Shown piece by piece: positions 11,637-22,347 of a DNA stretch of 64,000 bases (positions are counted from its first letter, which is position 1; every line of letters starts with the position of its first letter). A program made the position numbers and the translations under genes. The notes below the pieces were generated by a model, which had not been told where the DNA came from, did no database searches, and was given only the letters and a program-made list of their open reading frames with translations. This DNA is from Sclerotiophoma versabilis (taxonomy: Eukaryota > Ascomycota > Dothideomycetes > Pleosporales > Didymellaceae): positions 2,542,001 to 2,606,000 of the forward strand of contig JAAROD010000004.1 in the NCBI GenBank assembly GCA_012274445.1. The letters are read 5' to 3'.

Positions 11637-13713
11637 TTATGCGGACACGCCCAGCCCGACGGTTCCTTGTGGTTGCAACTCGCGAGGCTTACTTCCTTCT
11701 CCTATACCACTCCCCACCAGCTCTGAGAAGTCCAGGCCGACGTCCTTCAGCATGCCCGCATGCTCCTGTGCCAACGCTAGGCACCGGTTCCACGTCTCCC
11801 CTTCCTTTTCTATACTGCTCAGCTGCCTCTCCAGTATCACGTTGAAGTGGTCGACATGTTCTTTGGCCCATCTGACACATGCCGACATCAGCGGCTGCGG
11901 GAAGCAAGTCTGGAACGTAGAGACGGTATTCTTGATAACGAGGAAGTAGATGTAGGAGATTTGAAAGATGTAGTCGGGGAGGTTGCCCTCGAATGTGCAT
12001 TGTCTAAGCGCTTGTTAGTGAAGAGTTGTGTCAGATAAGAAGAGTCAAAACGAACCGCGAACGCGCCTTGATCAAGCTGCTCCGCGCTTCCAAGTATGCT
12101 TCTCGCGCACGGTCTTCGAAGCCGAGACGGTTCACCCAGGTCACGTGGCGCCCGATGGGGCCATTCCAGGTGTTCCCCTCGCTCAGCTGGCGAACAAGTA
12201 CAGCGGCCAGTTTCGCCGCGCGTTCGTTGACCTTGAACGTTACAATCGTCTTGGCCATCTCATTGCCTCGCATGTTTTGGGTCAGAATCTTTAGCTTCTC
12301 GACCTTGGCCACTGCCTCTTCAAAATGCTGCAAGGCAATCTCGATGTCTAGCTCGTCGAGCTGCGTCTCGACCCAGCGGATGTTGCGCGTCTGGCCGTCG
12401 ATGTCGACAAAGGTGCTGACGTTGTTGTGGCTTACACCGTCGCTCAGATTTTCGAGAAGTTCGGTTTGGGTGCGTAGGCCCGGGTCACGGGAGAGCATGT
12501 GGTTGTAGCTGTCCTGGGCGCGGTCCTTTTCCTCGACCTCAGCCTCCTGGCTTTTGCGCAGGTCATCCTTCGTCTTGCGGAAGGTGGACAGGAAGGTGAT
12601 CTTGTCGGCTGCGTCTTCTTGCTTGGTGTCTATTGTGATGGACTCGTTGGCAGCGCGGATGATGACGCGTTCCTCCGGGGCACGGGAGACTTGGACGTCC
12701 TGCAGGGGGAAGCAGCGTTGGGCGACGTACTCGACGGCGGAGCGGTTGCGGTCGCGCTGGCTGGCGACGTCGGTGCGGGCCTTCTTCTCGGCGGCGATGA
12801 GGAGGTGGTCGTTGAGCAGGAGCAGGCGGACTCGACGGCGGGCTTTGAGGGTGGCAGAGTCCAGCTCGAACCAGCGTCGTGACTTCCAGACGATGTAGCG
12901 GCCGGGGATCGGGGGCAGGTACTTCTGCGAGCCTTCGACGTCGCGGTAGAGCTGCTGCAGCTGGCCGGCGCGGATCTGGTTCAGGTCGCCAATGGAGGTC
13001 CGGTTGGCGCGGCGGGCGGTGACGGTGGCGGCGCTGGCCGTGGCCGAGGCCGTCTGCTCCAGGGTGGTGGTCAGGTCGGCCATGAGCTGGCGCAGGGTGC
13101 GCATCTCGCCCTTGAGCTTCTCGGCCTCCTTGCTGATCTTGATGAACTGGGTGCGGTTCTGGTAGACGTTGGTCTGCAGGTCGAGCGAGGTGCGGTGCTT
13201 CGCCTTGCGCAGCTCGTCCTGGTAGCGGCGGATGTCGTCCTCGGAGGCGTCGGCCAGCATCGAGGCGACGTACTGCTCGGCCTGCAGGTTGGGGTCGCGC
13301 AGGGCACGCATGTCGAGCTGCAGCGCGCGCCCGTCGGCGCTCCTGGCCGGCCTGGGGTCGCGCGCCTGGCTCTGGTCTCTGAACTGGCTGGGCAGCGGCG
13401 GCAGGTCGGGCATGGGCGCGCCGCTGCCAGGGAAGTCGGCGGGCAGCTGCAGGACCTTCTGCGAGTAGCGGCGCTTGACCAGGTCGGCCGTCTTGTCTGC
13501 GCGCCCCCTCTGCGGCGGGCCACGCCCCTCGTCGGGCGGCCCTCTGCTGCGCGACCGGCTCGAGTCCTGCGAGGGCCGGGCGGACGAGGACGAGGCCAGC
13601 GTGGCGGGCATGGGCGCGCTGATCTGGCGCGGGGCGCTGATGGCCGGCGCATTCTTCTTGCTCTTGTCGCCGCGCTTCTTGCGCAGCGAGATGCCCTTCT
13701 GCTTCTCAGACAT
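11637..13713 (-). CDS. EXO84: exocyst complex component Exo84
   Basis: Subunit of the octameric exocyst, which tethers secretory vesicles at sites of polarised growth. Exons on the minus strand are 12056..13713 and 11637..12003 with a 52-nt intron (donor GTTCGT, acceptor CTTAG); total 674 residues. Features in order: a basic, Ser/Pro-rich N-terminus; a helical stretch around residues 130-230 that would enter the exocyst bundle; a PH-like domain at about 268-375 with the GRYIVWKSRRWFELDS start; then a helical C-terminal half matching the Exo84 C-terminal domain. The start at 13713 (MSEKQKG) is preferred to an in-frame upstream extension that is Ala/Pro/Arg low-complexity and lies in the GC-rich promoter. 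GC content is clearly raised in the first 60% of the gene compared with its last exon. It is head to head with TOM20. Confidence 0.93.
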
Positions 13714-13727
13714 GGCCGGCGGTGCGC

Positions 13728-13774
13728 GGGCGGGCGGGCGTGGGCGGGCGTGGGCGGCGGCGGCGGCGGCGGGG
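13728..13774 (+). repeat. G-quadruplex-type tract upstream of EXO84
   Basis: On the plus strand, G-triplets at 13728-30, 13732-34, 13736-38, 13742-44, 13746-48 and 13752-54 are separated by one to three bases. They are followed by a GGC triplet repeat and a final GGGG at 13771-74. The spacing satisfies the intramolecular quadruplex pattern. It ends 15 bp from the EXO84 start codon, so the transcript sense strand is C-rich here. Confidence 0.7.
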
Positions 13775-14051
13775 TGGTCGGGGGCATGCAGTCGCAGTGC
13801 TGGAGCGTGGAGCGTCGCCGCGACGGGGACGGGGACAGGAGGTGGTCCAGGCAGGTGCATGACATCGGCGGCCGGACAGCTGCCGCACGGACGGCGCCCA
13901 GCACCCAGCACCCGTCGCGTGGAGCCCTCCGCCGTCCCAACTTTCTAAAAAGTCATCCTCGCAGCTGCCGGCCATCACCCCATCGCCTCCCTGCCCCCCG
14001 CCCACCCCTCCGCCGCCGACACGCCTGCCGCCCACCTGCCGCACACCTGCT

Positions 14052-14094
14052 CCCGCACCCGCACCCGCACCCATACCCACACCCACACCCCCCC
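14052..14094 (-). repeat. six-base periodic C-run array (G-quadruplex on minus strand)
   Basis: Seven C-runs on the plus strand (14052-54, 14058-60, 14064-66, 14070-72, 14076-78, 14082-84 and 14088-94) are each separated by exactly three bases. The complementary strand reads as seven GGG runs with 3-nt loops, a strong quadruplex pattern. It ends five bases before the TOM20 ATG and so lies in its 5' leader as a C-rich stretch. Confidence 0.75.
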
Positions 14095-14099
14095 ACGCC

Positions 14100-14738
14100 A
14101 TGTCTCAGCAGGGCTCGCTAAAGACATCGACCATTGTCGCCATCAGCGTCGGCACCGTCGTCACCGGCCTGCTCGCCTACGCCGTCTACTTCGACAACAA
14201 GCGCCGCAGCGACCCCGAGTTCCGCAAGGCGCTGAAGAAGGAGAGCAAGCGCACCCAGCGCGCCGCCAAGGAGGCCGCCGAGCACCAGGGCGCCGAGCAG
14301 AAGAAGGCCATCCGTGAGGCCGTGGCCCTGGCGAACGAGGAGGGCTTCCCCAAGGACCCGGAGGAGGTCGAGGCCTACTTCATGCAGGAGGTCGCCCAGG
14401 GCGAGGGCATGGTGCAGAAGGGTACGCCGAGCCGACACGGCACCGCCCCCAGCCATTGCGCGCACAGAGCTGACTATCCGCAGGCGCAGACAACATCGAG
14501 GCCGCGCTGTGCTTCTACCGCGCCCTGAAGGTCTACCCCAACCCGCGGGAACTCATCAACATCTACGACAAGACCGTCCCCAAGGTGCGTCTCATCCCCC
14601 CACCAGCCTCCTGCCCTCTGCTAATCCATCCAGCCCGTCCTCGACATCCTCGCCGAAATGATCGCAGTCGACACATCCATCCCCGTCGGCGGCAGCAAGA
14701 CGCCTTCCGAGTCGGGCTCCGCCGGCGACCTCGAGTAG
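14100..14738 (+). CDS. TOM20: mitochondrial import receptor subunit Tom20
   Basis: Outer-membrane receptor for precursor presequences, feeding the TOM channel. Exons are 14100..14421, 14484..14584 and 14634..14738, giving 175 residues, which fits fungal Tom20. Introns are 62 and 49 nt. An N-terminal membrane anchor spans about residues 9-29 (rich in Val, Gly, Ala and Thr), followed by the conserved basic segment DNKRRSDPEFRKAL. The long Glu/Lys helix and the TPR-like core follow, with EALxFYRALKVYPNP-type residues formed by joining exons 1 and 2 (NIEAALCFYRALKVYP). The tail is acidic and Ser/Gly-rich. The gene shares the GC-rich divergent promoter with EXO84. Confidence 0.94.
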
Positions 14739-15263
14739 ACCCACTCCCTCTCCCTTCACATGTAGCATCTGGCATCTCGACACACTTCACTCCAGAAGGG
14801 GGTGACCGCGCCCACACTCCCCGGCGAGCACAGCCACTGTAATATTCTTGTATATGTAAATGGTTTGCACGCTTTCTGCCAGCCCTGGTCGGGTCAGTGG
14901 CCGGCGTTCCGGTTTAGCATGGCCTTAGTCTGGCAGTGCGCCTGGGCAGCGCAGAGCAGCAGCAGTAGCAGCATAGATTGGCAATGTAGACACCAACATC
15001 ATGACCCCCAACACACGCACACACACACACACACACACACATACACCTGAGACATTACGTCATGAGGGCGACCATGGCGTCTGACCATGGATCTGGTGGT
15101 AGTGGTGAATAGGCCGATGAAGCTACTATACTACAGATGACAGCACGCCCGGGTGTCGCAGCCAGCCCATGCCCGTGAAACGCCTTGCTCGATGTGAGTG
15201 AATACAACGCAAATAATTACAACACGCTCTAAGCCATCCAACACGGAGCGTCTCAGCGACAGC
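14739..15263. other. intergenic between convergent TOM20 and YPT6
   Basis: Both genes end into this 525-bp gap, so it should hold their 3' UTRs. A dinucleotide CA microsatellite, annotated separately, is the only notable element. Confidence 0.5.
15010..15046 (+). repeat. (CA)n microsatellite
   Basis: An interrupted AC dinucleotide run with an uninterrupted core of about 23 bases at 15019-15041. It lies between the 3' ends of TOM20 and YPT6. Confidence 0.85.
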
Positions 15264-16084
15264 TCAGCACGAGCACGAGTTCTGCTCTTGCGGCTGGCTG
15301 GGGTTGATGTTCACGTCGATCACTGCAACGATTAGCACATGCGCACGATACGCTTGTCAGGTTGGGTAGTGACATACTCTGGCTCTGCCCCTGCTGGCCC
15401 TCGCCCTCCATCCCTGGTAACGCCTGCGCAATCCTCTTGAACAGCGCCTTGACGTTGTGCCCGACCTTTGCGCTTGTCTCAATGAACATCAGGTTGTTCT
15501 TCTTAGCCTCCTCCTCTCCCTGCGCTGTCGTCACCTCCCTCTTGTCGTTCAAGTCCGTCTTGTTGCCCACCAGCACGATGATGACGTCGTTGCCGCGCTC
15601 GCCCCGTACGTCGTCAACCCATTTGCGTGTGTTCTCGAAAGTCTTCTTGTTGGTGATGTCGTAGACGACGACGGCGACGGACGAGTCGCGGATGTACGAG
15701 GGGATCAACGAGCGGAAGCGCTCCTGGCCGGCCGTGTCCCAGAGCTGGAGGCGCACGGTGCGGTCCTCAAGGTACATTGTCTACACGGTCAGATGTGGGA
15801 GGGGTGGTGGAAGGCGGTGAGGCGCACCTTGGAGAGGAAGTCGATGCCAATTGTAGCCTGGTACGTGTTGTCGAACGAGTCGTACATGAAGCGTGTGATG
15901 AGGGACGTCTTGCCCACTGCTGCCGTCAGTACTCCTGCACTCGTCTCCTCCACGCCGATGATGCATACCGCTCTGCTCGCCCAGGAAGACCAGCCTGCGC
16001 GCATTAGCATAGCTCCCGCACTTGGGGTGCAGTAGGCACTCACTTGAACTTCTTCAGCGGATTCGAGTACCCGGATTGCGCCAT
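15264..16084 (-). CDS. YPT6: Rab GTPase Ypt6/Rab6
   Basis: Golgi Rab GTPase for retrograde endosome-to-Golgi and intra-Golgi traffic. Five exons on the minus strand are 16044..16084, 15969..15994, 15828..15916, 15378..15780 and 15264..15322, giving 205 residues. Splicing assembles all G motifs: the P-loop GEQSVGKTS across the exon 2/3 border, the switch I TIGIDF, WDTAGQE, GNKTDL and ETSAK. The N-terminal block NPLKKFKLVFLGEQS and the [21 protein letters not shown] region are typical of Rab6. The C-terminus ends Cys-Ser-Cys, a double-geranylgeranylation site. Exon 2 is only 26 bp. It is divergent from NOP53 with 229 bp between start codons. Confidence 0.95.
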
Positions 16085-16313
16085 CTTGAAATTCTGCGAG
16101 AAGAATGCCGATCCCAACGCTCTCGTGTTCTTCTGGTAGAGATGCAGGGTCCTAGAGTTGACGTGGGGCGTGTTTGAATAGGAGAGCGGTCGCTGAGTCC
16201 CCACACCGCCGGGCGACTTGCAGGGATCTCGCTAGCGTCCGACTAAATTTTGGAAAAGTCCAGAGTCCGCGCAGACTGCATACTTGTGAAATCCACGACA
16301 CAGACTCGCAAGA

Positions 16314-17720
16314 ATGTCAGAAGCAGCCCCCGCACAGTACAAGCAGAAGAGCCGCAAGGGCAAGAAGGCCTGGAGGAAGAATGTCGACGTCACCGAGGTT
16401 GCTGCTGGCCTTGACGAAGTGCGGGACCAGGTTATCGCAGGGTATGTTGCACGCTTCCCCGCTGCTATGAAGCCTTCTAACAGCTACCCAGTGGTGTGAT
16501 CGCCGAAAAGACCTCAGACGAACTCTTCGCCGTCGATACCGCTGGCGACGCCGCCATCCAGAAGAAAGTCCAATCGCGTCACAAGCCCCTCAAAGTCGAC
16601 CAGATCCTCGCCCAGCGCTCCGCCGTCCCCGCCGTCCCCTCCCGCAAGCGCCTCTCGGACATCGACAACGAGGGCAAGAGGAAGAAGGCCAAGGTCTCAG
16701 GCAAGGAGTACGACAGACTGCGCGCCATTGCATACGGCGGCGAGCAGGTCAAGAAGGATGTCGTGCAGTCTGGCAACACAGCCGACTATGACCCATGGGC
16801 TGTGCAGGAAGTCAAGGAAGACCCCCACTTCTCGTTTCTGGAGAAGAAGAAGCCCAAGGTCGAGCCCATTACGCTGAAGCGCGCACCCGTGTCGCTTGCA
16901 AAGGACGGCAAGAAAATCCCCGCCGTCCGCAAACCCGCTGCCGGAAAATCATACAACCCCAACTTCGACGAGTGGCAGGCTCTGCTTATCAAGGAGTCCG
17001 AGAAGGCTGTTGCAGACGAGAAGAAGTGCCTGCAAGAAGCACAAGAGGAGGCCGAGCGCATGGAGCGCGCCGCTGCAGACACAGAATCCGACTCTGGCGA
17101 GGAGAGCGTATGGGAGAGTGAGTGGGAGGGCTTCAGCGAAGACGAGGGCAAGACAAAAGCAAAGAGACCCGAGCGCAAATCGGCCACACAGAGGAACAAG
17201 ATCAAGAGGAGAAAGGAAGCTGAACGACAAGCTAAGCACGAGGCGAAGATGAAGGCGAAGGAGCAGCAAGTCCAGATGATCAAGGCGCTAGCAAAGAGTG
17301 TGGAAGAGAAGGAGAGGTCGAGAGATGCGGCGAAGAGCATGGCTCTTGCCATTCAAGCCGAGGCGGAAGGCACACTTGACGTTGAGGATGGCGAGGAGCT
17401 AGAGCTGAGGAAGAAGCAGTTCGGCAAGATCCCGTACGTATTTCATATCCCACGCATTCGATTTCCTTACTAACAATATGTTTAGGATTATGGAAGCACC
17501 TCTCGAAGTTGTCCTGCCAGACGAACTCCGCGACTCGCTACGTGCTCTTAAGCCTGAAGGCAACCTGCTGAAAGACCGCTTCAGGAGCATGATGCTGCGT
17601 GGTGTGGTCGAGCCGAGGAGACACATCCCATACGCCAAACAGAAGAAGTACACCGTCTCAGAGAAGTGGAGTTACAAGGACTGGGAGCTGCCTGCAGCGC
17701 AATACATGCGCTGTGCATAG
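16314..17720 (+). CDS. NOP53: ribosome biogenesis protein Nop53
   Basis: Nucleolar 60S assembly factor (GLTSCR2/PICT1 family) that recruits the exosome and Mtr4 to process the 7S pre-rRNA. Exons are 16314..16441, 16492..17433 and 17486..17720, giving 434 residues; introns are 50 and 52 nt with clear GTATGT/GTACGT donors. The N-terminus KSRKGKKAWRKNVD is the family signature. The middle is highly charged, with Glu/Lys-rich coiled-coil segments and an acidic Ser/Glu/Trp patch. The C-terminal block has the conserved LPDELRDSLRALKPEGNLL and FRSMMLRGVVEPR motifs. The gene is divergent from YPT6. Confidence 0.94.
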
Positions 17721-18328
17721 TGGAGGTGATAGATCGGTTGCATATCTGGAGTATGGATACCCTTACTTTCTTCCCAAGCACCACCTTCGTCTTGCCATGT
17801 CAATATCTCTCACTTGTCATCATTCCTAAACATGCGCTTTCTGCCCTCAGGTCATCGCGTAGTACCTGCCCGATAGGCGCACTCAGTACGGAAAGTCTTT
17901 TACTTCCTCTGCTGTCATTTTTTTTCTCCTTGTCACGTTAGCAAACCTACACTACATGGTTGCATGACTACATGATTGCATAACTACATGAGTACCTGAT
18001 GAGTATTGTCTGTCCACCTCTGTCTGTTCACCAATGCTGTTTTCTGGCCTGCCCAGCTGCATCTGTATTGTTGTGTCGCACTGTCTGTGCTTGCAGCTGG
18101 TGCCTTTGCGTCCACAAAGAACAATGCTAAGGATGTTAGCGTGTCTGCATATGTCTGATGATTGTAAAGATTCACAGTGAAGGTAGCTTGAGGGATAAAA
18201 AGGCAGACTGGTGCCTGCTCTGCACTCTTGGACCTTACCCTCTTCGACACTCACCTTTGGACAACACCAATTCTTGACTGCGTATCAGTTACGCATACAC
18301 GACAGCGCATCAGAAATCCTAAACCACA
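17721..18328. other. intergenic between NOP53 and the Myb-like gene
   Basis: No gene seen. It includes a T-rich tract near 17919 and an imperfect 16-bp tandem repeat at 17952-17992. Confidence 0.5.
17952..17992 (+). repeat. 16-bp tandem repeat, about 2.6 copies
   Basis: Unit CTACATGATTGCATAA with two substitutions between copies. Starts are at 17952, 17968 and 17984, the third copy being partial. Confidence 0.75.
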
Positions 18329-19376
18329 ATGACCGACAATCAGAACACCCAGTACCTTTACTTGGTTCTTACCCACAATGGCACTCCCACGGTATGCTCA
18401 TCCTTCCCTACCCCACTTTCTGCTCTACAAGTCGCCATGCGCTTACATTTCCTTCCAGGTTGATTGGGACCCCATCTGTGCTGCTCTGCAGCGAGAGAAG
18501 GCCGCCGTCACCAAGCGTTGGTCCCGACTCAAGCAAGCAATGGAGAAGGGTGAGAAGCCGACTGTGGCTAACCAGGAGTTCATCTGGCTCATGATCAAGC
18601 ATTCTACTCGTAACAAGGTACGAGGGCTCATTTGTGCAATAGCCTACACTTGAATCTGGAAAACGATACTGATAAAATTTAGCCGTTAGACTGGGAGGCA
18701 ATCGCCCAACAGTGCGGGAGCACCAAGGGCGCATGCTCGAAGCGCTACTCACGTATGAAGCTCGCTTTCGAAAGGGGAGATGCTCTACCCACCACGCCTG
18801 TCAAAGGCAACAACTCTGCTATCACGAACTATAAGGAAACTCCATCGAAGACCGAGGTCGATACCGAAGACGACGGTGAGGGTACGCCGACTATCACGCC
18901 CAAGCGTAAGCGCACTCCCGCGAAGAAGACGGTCGATGAAGCTGAGGATGATGAAGGAGAGGTAAACACAAAGTCCAAGAGGGCGAAGGCCACTCCCAGA
19001 TCGAAGCCGAGGCCTAAGAACAGTTTCCGTGCCAGCGATGAGAAAGAGACCGAGGACGCACGGATTACGGTCAAGGACGAACCAGCTGAGGACGATGGTA
19101 ATGTCTTCCTGGACGCACCTGAGCAGGCTGCTGCTGATGTCGGCGATGAGAGTGAGGTCGATGAAGTCTGTAAGTTCGTCCCTCTTTGCTCTTACCTTAC
19201 GCCATTTCTACTTGAGAGTGGTGCTGACGCCCTCAGTGGCCCCTTCGGTTTTCTCAGAGGCGTTCACTCATGCTAGAGAGACGGCTGACGTGCTATTGAC
19301 CAGGAAGACCGGTCTGACTAAGGAGTACCGCGAGGAGATCCAAGGCATGCTCGATATCTTTGATGAGCAGGTGTGA
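18329..19376 (+). CDS. Myb/SANT-like protein with two tandem repeats
   Basis: Predicted nuclear protein of 282 residues. Exons are 18329..18391, 18459..18617, 18683..19169 and 19237..19376. Residues 6-55 and 59-109 are two copies of one motif of about 50 residues. Each begins with Asn-x-[QE]-[YF] and a hydrophobic helix ending in His, then [VL]-D-W-[DE], then K-R-[WY]-S-R-[LM]-K with E-[KR]-G after it. Three helices with spaced aromatic residues per copy fit a Myb/SANT-like DNA-binding fold. Introns 1 and 2 fall at the same place in each copy, just before the D-W pair, both in phase 0. A bipartite basic stretch (PKRKRTPAKK) suggests nuclear import; the rest is acidic and low complexity. It is probably a chromatin or transcription protein; the target is unknown. 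Confidence 0.82.
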
Positions 19377-20225
19377 CGGACTGCAATCGTATCGGAAGGA
19401 CACCACTACCTAGTACCTTGGACGTGTTGGAATTTGATTTTGTTTTCTGAACGCGCCGGACAAACTTCTAGAACGTCACTTTCAAGGTACTTTGATTATG
19501 ACTGCCCTATTTGATCTTCACGAAAAGCTTACAGTTGCTCGCGAAGCTGGTCCGGACGTACCGAGTGCTTCGTAATGACGATTATACACAGCTTACAGAA
19601 TGACCATTGACCGATCTGTACAATAAATCGACCTCTATCAATTCTTTCTTTCTCCCTGAGTAGCCTTGCTTGCAGTCTTATCTGTCATTCTGGAGGGATA
19701 GATGCTTGTGCTCATTCTCTTTGTTTGGCGTTCTACACTGAGTTACAATATACTAGGCCTGCGCAGAGATCAATCAAACATAGGCTTGAGTCTTACATCG
19801 GCGATAGCCAGTAATAAATCACCATCTCCGAGTTCATGTTTTTGGTGTTCGAACATGGAATAAATACTGCGCTTTTGTTCGTGGAGCATGACACTAGAGA
19901 TCGGAGCCGAGGTCAAGGTTGGACATCGCCTGGCCTCCGAGTGTCAGTGGGAGCTTAGCATTACTTAGATCGTCTTTGCCGTGGCATATCGTCTCGTCGA
20001 CACGATACCCGAGTACATTTCAAAATCACAATCATCGTGTCTGAGTCAACAGTCAAGATGTTGAAGCTTCACGCCTGCCAGATTCGCGGAATGACGTGCG
20101 CGGAAAGCGGGGCTCAACCGGCTATAACCACCAGTGTATTTATCATCATCCATCACGATAGCGGATAAGTATCCACATCACCTCGACAAAACGTCCTCAA
20201 TTGCTTTCGAATCTGCCTCGATCTT
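19377..20225. other. intergenic, no gene seen
   Basis: An 849-bp gap between two plus-strand genes. It holds the 3' flank of the Myb-like gene and the promoter of the quinone oxidoreductase. No repeats or coding signals noticed. Confidence 0.5.
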
Positions 20226-21482
20226 ATGTCCTTAGCCTCTCACGCTGCTCGTGCCTTCAGATTGTCCGCTTCCCCCTCAATTGCATCTACAAGACTAGTT
20301 TCTCTGAGTAACCAGCTAGGCCCAAGAGCTGTATACATAAGAAAGATGTCTACCCTCCCCAAGACTATGAAGGCGGTTGTCATCGAGAAGACTGGTGGGA
20401 CCGATGTTCTGCAGTACAAGACCGACGTACCGGTTCCTGAGCCAAAGGGTGATCAGGTTCTTATTAAGAACGAGTACATTGGCATCAACTACATTGACAC
20501 GTGAGTATTAGCCTGGCTACATCAAAGTTATTAGCACATGAACGAAAATCTTGGACTACATGTCACTGACATGTGCTAGCTACTTCCGCTCCGGTGTCTA
20601 CCAACCCCCGTCGTTTCCTTACATCCTTGGGCGCGAGGGCTCTGGAACCATCGCCGCAGTCGGTCCCAATGCACCATCAGACCTTACCGTCGGAGCTCGC
20701 GCAGCCTACATGGGTCAGAATGCGTACGCTGAGTACACTGCAGCCACTCCCAACTATGTCGTGACCATCCCGGACTCCATCAGCACCAAGATCGGCGCTG
20801 CTGCTCCTCTCCAAGCTCTTACTGCTCTCACGCTCATCAGGGAAGCGTACGCTGTGCAGAAGGGTGATTGGGTCCTTGTTACTGCTGCCGCTGGTGGTGT
20901 CGGTCTGTGGCTGTGCCAGTTGCTGAAGGCTGTTGGTGCGAGGACTATTGCTACTGCATCGACGCCAGAGAAGAGGGAGCTGGCGAAGCAAAATGGCGCT
21001 GAAGTCTTGCTTGAGTACCACGCGGAGGACCGAGATGTCTTCGTTAAGAAAGTGCTCGAAATTACTGGTGGAGAGGGTGTGCACGCCGTGTTCGACTCGG
21101 TTGGTAAGGACACATTTGACAGCAGTCTAGCGGTTGTGAGGAGGAAGGGTACGATGGTCAGCTTTGGAAATGCGTCTGGACCGGTAACTGGGTTTGCACT
21201 TGCGTAAGTTTCCTTTCACCTGGACCAAAATTGAGTTTTGTGTTCCTAACGTGTTGCAGACGTCTGTCGGCAAAGAACATCAAGTTGCTGCGCACCACAC
21301 TGTTCAACTATATCGCTACTCGCGAGGAATTTCAGCAGTATGCCAAGGAGTTGTGGGACTTCATTGAGAAGGACGGACTGAACGTCAAGATCCATGAGAT
21401 CTACCCACTAGAAGACGTCAAGCGCGCTACTGAGGATATCGAGGGGAGAAAGACAACCGGGAAACTGCTATTGAAGCCATAG
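20226..21482 (+). CDS. NADPH:quinone oxidoreductase (zeta-crystallin-like, MDR family)
   Basis: Enzyme of 373 residues from exons 20226..20500, 20580..21203 and 21260..21482; introns are 79 and 56 nt. It reduces quinones or related carbonyls using NADPH. The first about 41 residues are rich in Arg, Ser and Ala without acids and look like a mitochondrial presequence. A second in-frame ATG (MSTLPKTMKAVV) at 20346 would give a cytosolic form. The catalytic core shows the GroES-like N-terminal domain with GREGSGTI and the Rossmann motif AAAGGVGLWLCQLLK. The zinc ligands of alcohol dehydrogenases are absent, as expected for zeta-crystallins. Similar to yeast Zta1; dual targeting by alternative starts is inference. 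Confidence 0.92.
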
Positions 21483-22347
21483 ACGGTCTGAATTCTCTGG
21501 TATAGGGTGGGGAACCCCGTTTTATGAATCAGCAAGTCAAACCCTTTAAACAAACGCACAATCTATGAATCACGTTTCCAGTGCCTTATATGTATGAAGT
21601 GGTAGACCCGCTTTCCGCTCAGTCCCATGCACTATCTTACGCCGTTTGTTGAAGTGGTCGTATCGAGGTGAAGGCGGCGTTGCCCAAACATTCTCACTAC
21701 ATGAACTCTCGCCAACTACATCAGCCTCTAATCCAGCCTTTTATTCAAAGCTTCCGAAATCGACGTATCCAGCGCCTTGATAACGGAGGGTCGAAACCGC
21801 CCTTGGGTCCCCTTCGAGGGAGCGCATAGCGCAAAGTCGTACCGCAAATGAGAGCGAAATCAAGCAGAGCAAGAAACAGCATGCGTAGTATCGTCGCTCT
21901 TCACCACTCTCTCTATTCATTCTTTTGTTACTGTTGTCGTGCCTTCCTTCTGTTTTGCTCTAATTACGTGAGCTGCTCCTTCTACTTTACCACCACACCA
22001 GTGCACCTCTTAAGTTCTCTGATAAGACAAACGCACTACGGCATGGGCTCACTCGAGGAACTAGATGACAGTGTTGAAAGGAAAACGTTTCCGCGTTCTG
22101 CTGGGACAGTCATTTTGTTATCTGGCTGCTGCCTTGCGGCGTAGAGTCGAGGTGAAGTGAAAGATTTATTATGAATAACAATGATCACAAGAGGCGCTGG
22201 ATAATTACTTGTTATCTGCACGCGTACCCCTCGCGCGATATATCTTTTTACCCGCAACCATCCTACCATTTCGATTGGTAGACCGTTCCCACCACAACTT
22301 ACTTGTGTGACTCGCGTACCTTCTCGACCTTTGTCTCGCCAGTCACA
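21483..22347. other. intergenic, no gene supported
   Basis: Short open frames near 21848-22144 lack supporting motifs. The right half should be the promoter of the following hypothetical gene and is pyrimidine-rich just before its ATG. Confidence 0.45.

Larger units (their letters stand above)
13714..14099. promoter_or_regulatory. bidirectional EXO84/TOM20 promoter
   Basis: A 386-bp divergent gap of very high GC content. Both ends carry strong tandem G/C runs next to the respective start codons, annotated separately at 13728-13774 and 14052-14094. No TATA-like element is obvious. Both genes would have C-rich leaders on their own sense strand. Confidence 0.6.

Noticed and set aside
13195..14121. 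Long 308-residue plus-strand frame opposite EXO84
   Set aside because: It is a by-product of high GC content on the complementary strand of a clear EXO84 gene; its composition is Arg/Ala/Gly-rich with no motif.
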